From NCBI GenBank assembly GCA_903920405.1, contig CAIXMC010000176.1, forward strand, positions 1 through 9,946: a DNA stretch of 9,946 bases, given 5' to 3'. The stretch is from an uncultured beta proteobacterium. GTDB taxonomy: Bacteria > Pseudomonadota > Gammaproteobacteria > Burkholderiales > Burkholderiaceae_C. Both the position numbers and the translations under genes were made by a program. The notes beneath the pieces are model-generated. The model made no database searches. It worked only from the letters and a program-made list of their open reading frames with translations, and was not told the DNA's origin. Of the stretch, positions 1 through 6,680 are shown piece after piece (the first letter of the stretch is position 1; every line of letters starts with the position of its first letter).

Positions 1-678
1 CCATTCGCGGCGAATATGACGATCAGCACAAAAGGCCGCGGGCGAGCCGTCAAACACAATCCGGCCATGCCCCATCACGCAGCAACGGTCTGCCATGTTG
101 AGCGCTAAGGTGAGCTTTTGTTCCACCAGCAAAATTGACACCCCGCGCGCTTTGAGTGTTTGCAACAATTGCCCTACCTGCGTGACGATTTTGGGGGCCA
201 GCCCTTCGGTAGGTTCATCGACGACCAGCAGGTTGGGGTCTCCCATCAGGGTTCGGCACAGGGCCAGCATTTGCTGCTCGCCCCCCGACATCACACCCGC
301 CGGTTGGTGCTGATGACTTTTCAGCCGTGGAAACATGGCATACATATCGTCCATGGACCACCTTGGTGACCTGTGCCTTTGCCCCAGCATCAGGTTTTGC
401 TCTACGGTCAAGGTTGGAAAAATATCACGGCTCTCGGGCACATAACCCACACCTTGGCGCGCAATCTCAAACGTTTGTTTTCCTACTAATTGTTGCCCGC
501 GCCAGAGGATGCTGCCTGTGGTTTTCACCAAGCCCATGATGGCCTTGGCCAGTGTGGAGCGCCCCGAGCCATTGCGCCCCAGCAACGCCACCATATCGCC
601 CGTCCCCACCGTCATGGAAACGCCCTGCAGAATATGACTTTTGGCGTAGAAGGCGTGAAGGTTTTCAATCTGGAGCAT
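1..678 (-). CDS. livF: LivF-type branched-chain amino acid ABC transporter ATP-binding protein (3' end outside window)
   Basis: ATPase subunit of an ABC importer of the branched-chain amino acid (HAAT) type, acting at the inner face of the cytoplasmic membrane. I translated it by hand as one uninterrupted frame of 226 codons. Seen: a LivF-like start (MLQIENLHAFYAKSHILQG), a Walker A-like loop GRNGSGRST at residues 34-42, a VPESRDIFPTLTVEQNL segment at 80-96, an ABC signature MSGGEQQML at 130-138, Walker B LLVVDEPTEGLAP at 150-162 and the post-Walker segment ILLVEQK at 182-188. Arg40 stands where the Walker A lysine is expected. The frame is still open at base 1 after HIRREW; related proteins end a few residues later, so little is missing. 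The ATG at 678 matches the family start, and no Shine-Dalgarno precedes it. It follows folK on the same strand after 83 bases, with no livG upstream in view. The transported substrate is not certain. Confidence 0.88.
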   Translation of the reverse strand, partial: MLQIENLHAFYAKSHILQGVSMTVGTGDMVALLGRNGSGRSTLAKAIMGLVKTTGSILWRGQQLVGKQTFEIARQGVGYVPESRDIFPTLTVEQNLMLGQRHRSPRWSMDDMYAMFPRLKSHQHQPAGVMSGGEQQMLALCRTLMGDPNLLVVDEPTEGLAPKIVTQVGQLLQTLKARGVSILLVEQKLTLALNMADRCCVMGHGRIVFDGSPAAFCADRHIRREW

Positions 679-761
679 GGTCAAGGCATGGGGGAGGCAT
701 CCATGCGTACACAGCGCAGTGCAGAAGGTTGTGACTTGGACTGTCTTTTAAATTCGCCACT

Positions 762-1280
762 TCATGGGCGTGGATTGAAACGATCACCCTCGTCTGATAA
801 ACGACAAATGGTTTGTGAAGCCACTTTGTCAAGATCAGTGGTGCTGACAAGATGTGGGGCAATTTCAGCTAACGGCACGAGCACAAATGCACGTTCCACC
901 ATGCGCGGGTGGGGCACTTGCAAGGTGGGGCTGTCAAGGCAGACCTGACCATAGAGCAAAATATCAAGGTCAAGGGTTCTCGGTGCGTTTTTGTAGGGCC
1001 TGATGCGTCCGGCCAGGCCTTCAAGCTGCTGTAATTCTGAGAGCAGCTCATGCACGCCCAGCTTGGTTAAAACCGATAAAACAGCATTGATAAAGTCAGG
1101 GCCATCGGCATCTACAGGGGCAGTGCGGTACAGACTGGATACACGCACCAATCGGGTATGGGGCAGAGCAGCCATGCTGCGGATGGCGCTTTGTACTGTG
1201 CCTTTGGCATCGCCCACATTGGCACCCAGTGCGATAAAGGCCAAAACTTCAGATGGCGTAGAAGTAGCCCTGTCTGACAT
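762..1280 (-). CDS. folK: 2-amino-4-hydroxy-6-hydroxymethyldihydropteridine pyrophosphokinase (HPPK)
   Basis: Cytoplasmic enzyme that transfers pyrophosphate from ATP to 6-hydroxymethyl-7,8-dihydropterin, the step before dihydropteroate synthase in folate synthesis. Seen in the 172-residue product: FIALGANVGD at 15-24, SSLYRTAPVD at 48-57, PDFINAV at 61-67, and the HPPK signature ending PRTLDLDILLYG at 100-111, whose two aspartates (104 and 106) match the magnesium ligands of the family. PHPRMVERAFVLVPLAEIAP follows at 123-142. The length is close to the roughly 160 residues of the E. coli enzyme, with about ten extra N-terminal residues before the first strand. The ATG at 1280 lies three bases after the pcnB stop, so translation is probably coupled. 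The pcnB-folK pair is a well-known arrangement in proteobacteria. Confidence 0.96.
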   Translation of the reverse strand: MSDRATSTPSEVLAFIALGANVGDAKGTVQSAIRSMAALPHTRLVRVSSLYRTAPVDADGPDFINAVLSVLTKLGVHELLSELQQLEGLAGRIRPYKNAPRTLDLDILLYGQVCLDSPTLQVPHPRMVERAFVLVPLAEIAPHLVSTTDLDKVASQTICRLSDEGDRFNPRP

Positions 1281-1283
1281 CTT

Positions 1284-2855
1284 TCAGGCCGATGTGTCTG
1301 GCGCAGGCGAGTCGGGAGGTGTTCGCTTCGCAGGGCGACGACGACGGCGCTTTTTGGGGGCTGCGGGTGCTTCGCTGGTTGCACCGTCCTCTGGTTTTTG
1401 TTCATTACCGACCTGGGTATCAGAAGAAGCCTCGTCAGTTTTGGGTAATGCCTTGGGTGCCTTGGGTACCTTGGGTGTGCGAGCCAATTTGGCGCGTTGT
1501 TGCTGCTCTAGTCGAACTTCATCGACCATGTCGCGGCGAAGGCTGTTATTGGCTTGGCTAAATTCTTCCCACCAGTCTGCCAGCACTTCTTCTATTTCGC
1601 CCACTTCAGAACGCAAGCGCATGAAATCAAACGCTGCGCGAAAACGCGGTTGCTCGACTAAATTAAAAGGCGAACTGCCCAGACGTTTTTCAAAGCGCGG
1701 CTGCATCATCCAGATTTCGTGCATATCGGCTGCCAGTTTGCCACGGCCAGAGACATCGCCAATGCGTGCGTTAAACGCGTCGTCAATGGCATCTTGCAGC
1801 GCGGGGTGTGAATGCTGCTGTGCGGTGAGGCGTTGTGCCCAACCGTCGCGCACATCAGCCCATAGCACACACGCTAACAAAAAGCTTGGGGCCACAAATT
1901 TTCGTTCTGCCACACGGCGATCAGTATCCTTTAGTGCCAGCTTGACCAAAGGTTGCTCGGAGCGTTCCACCACCACATCGAGCAAGGGGTAAATGCCTCG
2001 CGTCATGCCCAGTTCCTTCAGTTTGTCGATGGAGGCCAGCGCATGACCGGTTTGCAGCAGCTTGAACATTTCATCAAACATGCGGCTTTGTGGAACCTCC
2101 AACAAAAGCGATTGGCTTTTGATGAGTGGTGCAGCGGTTTTGGGGTCGATCTGAAAGCCCAGTGCGTGTAACTTGGCGGCAAAGCGCACGGCACGAATAA
2201 TGCGAACGGGGTCTTCACGGTAACGTGTGGCAGCATCGCCAATCATGCGAATGACGCGATTTTTGGCATCTTTGATGCCGTTGTGATAGTCCACCACCAC
2301 CTGACGCTCGAAATCGTAATACATGGCGTTGATGGTGAAATCACGCCGCGCAGCGTCTTCATCTTGCGGCCCCCACACGTTGTCGCGCAATACACGGCCT
2401 GTGGAATCGACCGCGTGCTTTATGCCGGCCAGGTCGATCGTGCTGGTTTTTTCATTGCCTGCCACCTGCTCGGCACCGGCGTTGTCCAAATAGGCACGAA
2501 AGGTGGAAACTTCAATCACCTCATGCTCGCGCCCAAGCCCATAGACCACATGCACAATGCGAAAACGCCGACCAATGATGAAAGCACGGCGAAACAGGGA
2601 TTTGACTTGCTCCGGGGTGGCGTTGGTGGCCACATCAAAATCTTTAGGCGACAACCCCAGCATCAGGTCACGCACGGCACCGCCGACGATATAGGCTTCA
2701 TAACCTGCGTTTTTCAGAGTGCGCAGGGCATTCAAGGCGCGATCATCCACCAGTTTGGGGTTGATACCGTGAACGTCCACACCCACTTCAACGCGTTTGC
2801 CATAGGGGTTTTTGGGTGACTTGCCAAGAAGTTTATTGATAAATTTTGTGATCAT
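1284..2855 (-). CDS. pcnB: poly(A) polymerase I
   Basis: Adds 3' poly(A) tails to RNA, which in bacteria promotes RNA decay; a class II nucleotidyltransferase related to the CCA-adding enzyme. Numbered from the ATG at 2855 (523 residues), the head domain shows IVGGAVRDLMLG at 56-67 and the catalytic DFD at 72-74, then RRDFTINAM at 170-178 and REDPVRIIRAVRFAAK from 213. The C-terminal half matches E. coli PcnB in segments such as RMFDEMFKLLQTG and EQPRFRAAFDFMRLRSEVG. This long RNA-binding half, the basic tail and the folK partner favour poly(A) polymerase over CCA-adding enzyme. The tail is low in complexity and ends with KKRRRRRPAKR at 501-511. A TTG at 2903 would add 16 residues but overlaps the upstream stop; MITKFINKLLG at 2855 resembles the usual start. 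The gap to the HAD gene is 28 bases and no clear ribosome binding site is seen. Confidence 0.95.
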   Translation of the reverse strand: MITKFINKLLGKSPKNPYGKRVEVGVDVHGINPKLVDDRALNALRTLKNAGYEAYIVGGAVRDLMLGLSPKDFDVATNATPEQVKSLFRRAFIIGRRFRIVHVVYGLGREHEVIEVSTFRAYLDNAGAEQVAGNEKTSTIDLAGIKHAVDSTGRVLRDNVWGPQDEDAARRDFTINAMYYDFERQVVVDYHNGIKDAKNRVIRMIGDAATRYREDPVRIIRAVRFAAKLHALGFQIDPKTAAPLIKSQSLLLEVPQSRMFDEMFKLLQTGHALASIDKLKELGMTRGIYPLLDVVVERSEQPLVKLALKDTDRRVAERKFVAPSFLLACVLWADVRDGWAQRLTAQQHSHPALQDAIDDAFNARIGDVSGRGKLAADMHEIWMMQPRFEKRLGSSPFNLVEQPRFRAAFDFMRLRSEVGEIEEVLADWWEEFSQANNSLRRDMVDEVRLEQQQRAKLARTPKVPKAPKALPKTDEASSDTQVGNEQKPEDGATSEAPAAPKKRRRRRPAKRTPPDSPAPDTSA

Positions 2856-2883
2856 TGAATGGTGATGTGTAAAGCCCGTGTGA

Positions 2884-3555
2884 TTACTGGGAGAAAAGCT
2901 CAAGTATGTGCCAACCGCGTTGGAGAGCGATGGTGCGCAATAGCGGATCAGGGTTCGTGGCGACAGGGTGGTGGGCTACTTCTAGCAGGGGCAAATCGTT
3001 GATGGAGTCGCTGTAAAAAGTGACATCGATGTCTGCCCAGCTTAAATGACGTTCACGCAACCAGTCTTGTACTCGTGCTACTTTACCCTCACGAAAAGAC
3101 GGTGTGCCCAAAATGTCACCCGTAAACCAGCCCGTGTCAGCATCGCGAACCAGGTTGATGGCAATCAACTCAGACACTCCCAGCGCTGTGGCAATGGGGC
3201 GAGTTACAAATTCATGGGTAGCGGTCACAATGATCACCGTATCACCAGCGTCCTTGTGCGATTGAATGAGTGACAGGGCTTGGGGTTGAATGGCTTTTTG
3301 AATCACCTCTTGCATGAAACGGGCATGAGCAGCTTCTGATTTAAGAGCGCCTTCACGACACAAGGCGGTGGTGGCAAAGCGAACATAAGTATGAATATTA
3401 ATGGTGCCAGCTCTGTATTGGGCATAAAACGCATCATTTTGACGGGTAAATTCCTCTGCATTGTTCCAGCCCAGTGCAGTGGTAAAAACACCCCACTCGT
3501 AATCGGAATCGATGGGAATGAGCGTGTGGTCAAGGTCAAACAGGGCAAGTTTCAT
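2884..3555 (-). CDS. HAD-superfamily (subfamily IB, SerB-like) phosphatase of unknown substrate
   Basis: Predicted cytoplasmic magnesium-dependent phosphatase of 223 residues. All four HAD motifs are visible: motif I FDLDHTL, with the nucleophile Asp7 and acid/base Asp9; motif II IVTAT with Thr111; motif III Lys158 in REGKVARV; and motif IV YSDSINDLPLL with Asp183 and Asp187. The long insert after motif I (about residues 15-95) is the C1 cap typical of subfamily IB, which includes phosphoserine phosphatase. The end of the protein (NPDPLLRTIALQRGWHIL) follows the pattern of HAD-IB proteins often annotated as SerB-like. The substrate cannot be read from sequence, and I would not call it SerB. 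It starts 14 bases after hda and ends 28 bases before pcnB, so it almost certainly shares their transcript. Confidence 0.9.
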   Translation of the reverse strand: MKLALFDLDHTLIPIDSDYEWGVFTTALGWNNAEEFTRQNDAFYAQYRAGTINIHTYVRFATTALCREGALKSEAAHARFMQEVIQKAIQPQALSLIQSHKDAGDTVIIVTATHEFVTRPIATALGVSELIAINLVRDADTGWFTGDILGTPSFREGKVARVQDWLRERHLSWADIDVTFYSDSINDLPLLEVAHHPVATNPDPLLRTIALQRGWHILELFSQ

Positions 3556-3569
3556 GTCAAAAAGGGAAG

Positions 3570-4256
3570 TCAGGCGTTGTCCATCATTGTTTTAATCAGG
3601 GGAATGGTGATGGCGCGCTGGGTTTGCAGGGCATAGTCGTCCATCACATTGAGCAGATCCATCAAGCTGCCCAGATCGCGGCTAAAGCGTGTGAGCAGAA
3701 AATCCATCACCTCATCGCTGAGAGTGATACCGCGAGATTGGGCATTGTCACGCAACACGGTACGTCTTTGCGTTTCGTCAAGCGCTTGCAAGGCAAAAAT
3801 AAAACCGCCACCCAAACGTGTCCGCAAGTCGTCTCGCAGTGGCAAATCAGCGGGGGGCACGGCACCAGTTGCCAATACGCTGATATTTTGCGTTTGGGCA
3901 TTGACAAACCAATTGAAAGCGGCTTGTTGTTGCGCGGCGTCAAAATGGTGAACATCATCCATCAGCACCAAAGCCCAGTCCTCGTGGAACTCCGGCCAGA
4001 CCGACATGCTGGCATCCAGCCAGCCCAGTGCAGCACCCTGGCCATGCAAGCTCATATAAACGGCTTTGAGCAAATGGGTTTTACCACTGCCAGTGCAGCC
4101 CCATAAATAAGTGTGGGGTGAGCGTGATACCACTCCTGTTGGCACATGACCCAACAAGAGCGTGAGGTGTTCCAGCGCAGCCTGATTGGGGCCAGCGCAA
4201 AAGTTGTCCAGGCTGGGGCCAAGAGCCAAGCCTAGGTCAAGCACCAACTGTTTCAT
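3570..4256 (-). CDS. hda: DnaA regulatory inactivator Hda
   Basis: AAA+ protein related to DnaA domain III. With the DNA-loaded beta clamp it stimulates hydrolysis of ATP on DnaA (regulatory inactivation of DnaA) and so limits re-initiation of replication. In the 228-residue product, QLVLDL at 3-8 sits where Hda carries its clamp-binding motif. Walker A GCTGSGKT is at 53-60, Walker B LVLMDD at 96-101, and the sensor 1 region VLATGAVPPADLPLRDDL at 127-144. LRTRLGGG at 144-151 is the box VII segment, with Arg147 as the likely arginine finger, and RFSRDLGSL at 190-198 is the sensor 2 segment. There is no C-terminal helix-turn-helix, which excludes DnaA itself. The frame stays open upstream to 4361, but that part overlaps the preceding gene; the ATG at 4256 gives the clamp motif at the very N-terminus. 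Confidence 0.93.
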   Translation of the reverse strand: MKQLVLDLGLALGPSLDNFCAGPNQAALEHLTLLLGHVPTGVVSRSPHTYLWGCTGSGKTHLLKAVYMSLHGQGAALGWLDASMSVWPEFHEDWALVLMDDVHHFDAAQQQAAFNWFVNAQTQNISVLATGAVPPADLPLRDDLRTRLGGGFIFALQALDETQRRTVLRDNAQSRGITLSDEVMDFLLTRFSRDLGSLMDLLNVMDDYALQTQRAITIPLIKTMMDNA

Positions 4257-4287
4257 GACAGGTACAAAAACAAATAGACATCCAGAC

Positions 4288-5367
4288 TCATGACCCAAGG
4301 TACAAGGCACTGCCCAGGTAGGCGCAGCGCATACGACGAATAGCGACCAACAGCACTGCACTGACAGGCAATGCCATCAAAATTCCCACAAAACCCAGCA
4401 AATGCCCAAAAGCCAGCAGCGCAAAAATAACAGCCAGCGGGTGCAGGCCAATCCGTTCACCCACGAGGCGCGGGGTTAGCACAAAGCTTTCCAGCAGTTG
4501 CCCAAAACCATACACCACTGCCACCATCACCAACGCGCTCACATGCCCGGTTTGCGAAGAAAATTCCAGAAAGCCCGCCAGTGTGGCCAACATCATCCCC
4601 AGTCCAAAACCAACATAAGGAATGGCAATCAACAACCCGGTCAAGACCCCAATGGGGAGCGCCAGGTCCAGACCAAACAGCGTCAGTGCTACGCAGTAAT
4701 ACAGCGCCAACACCAGCATGACCAGGGCTTGACCGCGCAGGTACTGCCCCAGCACGGCATCAGCCTCATGGTTAAAACTATGGACAACCGTGCGAAAACC
4801 AGGGGGCACCAAAACCAGCAACAGGGCAATAAAACGATGCCACTCCAGCAGCAAATAAAACAGTGCGACTGGAATCAAAATGGCATTGCCCACCACCGAC
4901 AACGCCACACTTCCACCCATTTTGACCGAAGCCAGCACACTGCCCATACTGTCTTGCACATTGGCGTGCTCCATGAGAAAGGCTTTGATGCTTGGTGTAT
5001 CCATCGTCAGATGAACACCCAACTGGGACAAAATAGCTTGCAAGTGGGCGTTCAAGTACTCCAGCAGGGCAGGAAACTGGTCACGTAACAAGGGCCATTG
5101 TTTGAGCAAAATGGGAACAATCAGCAGCAAGACAGCCAACACCAACACGATCACCACCAGTTCAACCGCCAGTACCGCCAGCAAACGGGGCATCTTGCCA
5201 CGGCCCAGGGCATCAAGCCAATCTACAACTGGAGTCAGGGCATAAGCCAGTATGGCCGCCACCACAAATGGCGTGAGAACGGGTGCCAACAGCCACAACA
5301 CGGCGCAAAGACCCAGCAACAGCGCAAGCCAGGTAAGAGCTTTTTTTTGATTGGAATTAAGTTGCAT
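4288..5367 (-). CDS. AI-2E family (PerM/UPF0118) membrane transporter
   Basis: Polytopic inner-membrane protein of 359 residues belonging to the family that includes E. coli TqsA and PerM. Hydrophobic segments lie near residues 11-48, 62-88, 155-178, 213-232, 236-268, 276-295 and 309-345. A large soluble region of about 65 residues sits between 90 and 154, as is usual in the family. Conserved stretches seen are GQYLRGQALVMLVLALYY near 207, IPYVGFGLG at 249-257 and LESFVLTPRLVGERIGLHPL at 292-311. The true substrate is unknown: members have been linked to autoinducer-2 export and to ion antiport, so the family name should not be read as function. A GTG at 5385 would add six residues; the ATG at 5367 gives a start like MQLNSNQKKAL, which I prefer. 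It probably heads the minus-strand transcript and diverges from purM. Confidence 0.85.
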   Translation of the reverse strand: MQLNSNQKKALTWLALLLGLCAVLWLLAPVLTPFVVAAILAYALTPVVDWLDALGRGKMPRLLAVLAVELVVIVLVLAVLLLIVPILLKQWPLLRDQFPALLEYLNAHLQAILSQLGVHLTMDTPSIKAFLMEHANVQDSMGSVLASVKMGGSVALSVVGNAILIPVALFYLLLEWHRFIALLLVLVPPGFRTVVHSFNHEADAVLGQYLRGQALVMLVLALYYCVALTLFGLDLALPIGVLTGLLIAIPYVGFGLGMMLATLAGFLEFSSQTGHVSALVMVAVVYGFGQLLESFVLTPRLVGERIGLHPLAVIFALLAFGHLLGFVGILMALPVSAVLLVAIRRMRCAYLGSALYLGS

Positions 5368-5400
5368 TGGGCGAAAAGCCGTCACATAAAATCTGACTTG

Positions 5401-5431
5401 ATTCTATCGGGCTGGCTTGGGATATGGTCAA
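5401..5431 (-). promoter_or_regulatory. candidate sigma-70 promoter for the minus-strand operon
   Basis: On the minus strand TTGACC (5431-5426) and TAGAAT (5406-5401) each match the consensus hexamers at five of six positions. The 19-base spacer is longer than the preferred 17. Transcription would begin near 5394 and leave a short leader before the membrane-protein start at 5367. The location, in the gap between diverging genes, fits. No equally good pair was found on the plus strand for purM. Confidence 0.35.
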
Positions 5432-5478
5432 TAATATCCTTGGCAACCCCATGTGCAGCCTCATCACTCAACATTTTT

Positions 5479-5492
5479 GTTTTGATCAAAAC
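5479..5492. promoter_or_regulatory. perfect 14-bp palindrome next to the purM start
   Basis: GTTTTGATCAAAAC reads the same on both strands and ends five bases before the purM ATG, where a Shine-Dalgarno sequence would be expected but is absent. It could be a repressor operator, or a weak structure affecting ribosome access. AT-rich palindromes also occur by chance, and no regulator gene is nearby. The symmetry is certain; a function is inference. Confidence 0.35.
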
Positions 5493-5497
5493 TTCCC

Positions 5498-6541
5498 ATG
5501 ACACCATCTCACACCACGACCCTGACCTACAAAGATGCAGGCGTTGACATTGACGCAGGCGATGCACTGGTCGAGCGTATCAAGCCGCTGGCTAAAAAAA
5601 CCCTGCGCGAAGGCGTACTGGCAGGCATTGGTGGCTTTGGTGCCTTGTTTGAAGTGCCCAAGCGTTTTCAGGAACCTGTCTTGGTCAGCGGCACTGACGG
5701 TGTGGGGACCAAGCTCAAACTTGCGTTTGAATGGAACATGCACGATACCGTAGGCATTGATCTGGTGGCCATGAGTGTGAATGATGTGTTGGTGCAAGGG
5801 GCTGAGCCTTTGTTTTTTTTGGACTATTTTGCCTGTGGCAAGCTCGATGTCGAAACCGCTTCTGCAGTCATAGGCGGCATTGCCAAAGGCTGTGAACTCT
5901 CAGGTTGTGCCTTGATTGGAGGTGAAACCGCAGAGATGCCTGGCATGTATGCACCAGGCGAATATGACTTGGCAGGCTTTGCTGTCGGCGCAGTGGAAAA
6001 GTCCAAAATTTTGACAGGGGCAGGCATTGTGCCTGGCGACGTGGTGCTGGGCCTGGCCAGCAGCGGTGCGCATTCCAACGGATTTAGTCTGGTTCGCAAG
6101 TGCATTGACCGCGCGGGCATTTCCGCCCCCCAAACACTGGACGGCAAACCTTTCAGGCAAGCCCTGATGGAACCCACCCGCCTGTATGTCAAGAACTTGC
6201 TTGCTGCCTTGCAACAGCACCCCATCAAGGCACTGGCCCATATTACCGGCGGTGGCCTGCTTGAAAACATTCCACGCGTTTTACCCCAAGGTATGGCAGC
6301 CCATTTGGTCAAAGGCAGTTGGCCACAAACTGAACTGTTTGCGTGGCTGCAAACCACAGCGGGCATTGATGACCATGAAATGAACCGCACATTCAACAAC
6401 GGGATTGGCATGGTGGTGGTGATTGACGCAGCCCACGCGCTTGAATGCGCCACTACGTTGCGTGCAACAGGCGAGACCGTTTATGACATCGGTCGTATTG
6501 CCCCCAGGGGTGCAGAGGCGGTGCGGTGGCTTCCTATTTAA
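5498..6541 (+). CDS. purM: phosphoribosylformylglycinamidine cyclo-ligase (AIR synthetase)
   Basis: Cytoplasmic enzyme of de novo purine synthesis that closes formylglycinamidine ribonucleotide (FGAM) to aminoimidazole ribonucleotide (AIR) using ATP. The 347-residue length matches E. coli PurM (345). Family motifs in order: [12 protein letters not shown] at 11-22, [11 protein letters not shown] at 64-74 (the nucleotide/phosphate-binding segment), [16 protein letters not shown] at 95-110, [11 protein letters not shown] at 141-151, [16 protein letters not shown] at 185-200, [12 protein letters not shown] at 249-260 and [11 protein letters not shown] at 296-306. No deviation from the family is apparent. 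It stands alone on its strand, diverging from the AI-2E-type gene, and 125 bases separate it from uvrC, so it may be transcribed on its own. purN is not next to it, unlike in E. coli. The ATG at 5498 lacks a Shine-Dalgarno but gives the normal N-terminus. Confidence 0.97.
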   Translation: MTPSHTTTLTYKDAGVDIDAGDALVERIKPLAKKTLREGVLAGIGGFGALFEVPKRFQEPVLVSGTDGVGTKLKLAFEWNMHDTVGIDLVAMSVNDVLVQGAEPLFFLDYFACGKLDVETASAVIGGIAKGCELSGCALIGGETAEMPGMYAPGEYDLAGFAVGAVEKSKILTGAGIVPGDVVLGLASSGAHSNGFSLVRKCIDRAGISAPQTLDGKPFRQALMEPTRLYVKNLLAALQQHPIKALAHITGGGLLENIPRVLPQGMAAHLVKGSWPQTELFAWLQTTAGIDDHEMNRTFNNGIGMVVVIDAAHALECATTLRATGETVYDIGRIAPRGAEAVRWLPI

Positions 6542-6595
6542 GGCGGGACGAATTGCAATGTAGCGCCGGCGGTTGACTTCATCTCTGTCCCGCCT
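6541..6595 (+). repeat. inverted repeat just after purM (possible transcript-end stem)
   Basis: AGGCGGGAC (6541-6549) and its exact reverse complement GTCCCGCCT (6587-6595) flank a 37-base loop and begin at the last base of the purM stop codon. No T-run follows, so this is not a standard intrinsic terminator. A competing stem, ACTTC (6576-6580) with GAAGT (6596-6600), overlaps it. Possible roles are protection of the purM mRNA 3' end or a repeat remnant. The symmetry is seen; any function is inference. Confidence 0.4.
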
Positions 6596-6608
6596 GAAGT
6601 GGGAAGCC

Positions 6609-6621
6609 GAATCCAGGATTC
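6609..6621. repeat. short odd palindrome in the purM-uvrC gap
   Basis: GAATCC and GGATTC are exact reverse complements separated by a single A. The one-base centre makes an RNA hairpin unlikely, so if it means anything it would be a protein-binding dyad in DNA upstream of uvrC. A run of seven T lies 24 bases later (6646-6652) and does not form a terminator with it. Chance is a fair explanation. Confidence 0.2.
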
Positions 6622-6659
6622 ATCGTTGGAATTATCGACAATCACTTTTTTTCCACACT

Positions 6660-6680
6660 ATGCCCAATGCCCAATGCCAC
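6660..6680 (+). repeat. tandem heptamer repeat at the uvrC start codon
   Basis: ATGCCCA occurs at 6660 and 6667, and a third, imperfect copy (ATGCCAC) begins at 6674. Because the unit is seven bases, the three ATGs fall in three different frames. Only the ATG at 6667 opens the uvrC frame. The one at 6660 reaches a stop at 6698, and the one at 6674 a stop at 6730. A change in copy number by slippage would still leave some ATG in frame while at least three copies remain. Confidence 0.7.

Noticed and set aside
1..678. Possible frameshift in the livF-type gene
   Set aside because: Hand translation gives one continuous frame of 226 codons with all motifs in order; the gene only runs off the window edge.
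770..781. GTGGATTGAAAC, like the 3' end of several CRISPR repeats
   Set aside because: It occurs once, has no spaced copies and lies inside the conserved 3' end of folK, where it encodes RFNPR on the other strand. Coincidence.
1003..1992. Plus-strand open frame of 329 codons opposite folK and pcnB
   Set aside because: The product is Ser/Arg/Cys-rich with no domain, and it is antisense to two well-conserved genes. A shadow frame.
2283..2819. Plus-strand open frame of 178 codons opposite pcnB
   Set aside because: It mirrors the conserved catalytic part of pcnB and shows no recognisable protein features.
2856..2903. Upstream TTG start for pcnB
   Set aside because: It would overlap the end of the HAD gene and add 16 residues with no family likeness; the ATG at 2855 fits better.
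4257..4361. N-terminal extension of hda to 4361
   Set aside because: The extra residues overlap the 3' end of the membrane-protein gene and would bury the clamp-binding motif that is expected at the N-terminus.
6621..6659. T-run before uvrC as an intrinsic terminator for purM
   Set aside because: No stable stem ends just before the seven T at 6646-6652; the nearest dyad is 24 bases away and has a one-base centre.
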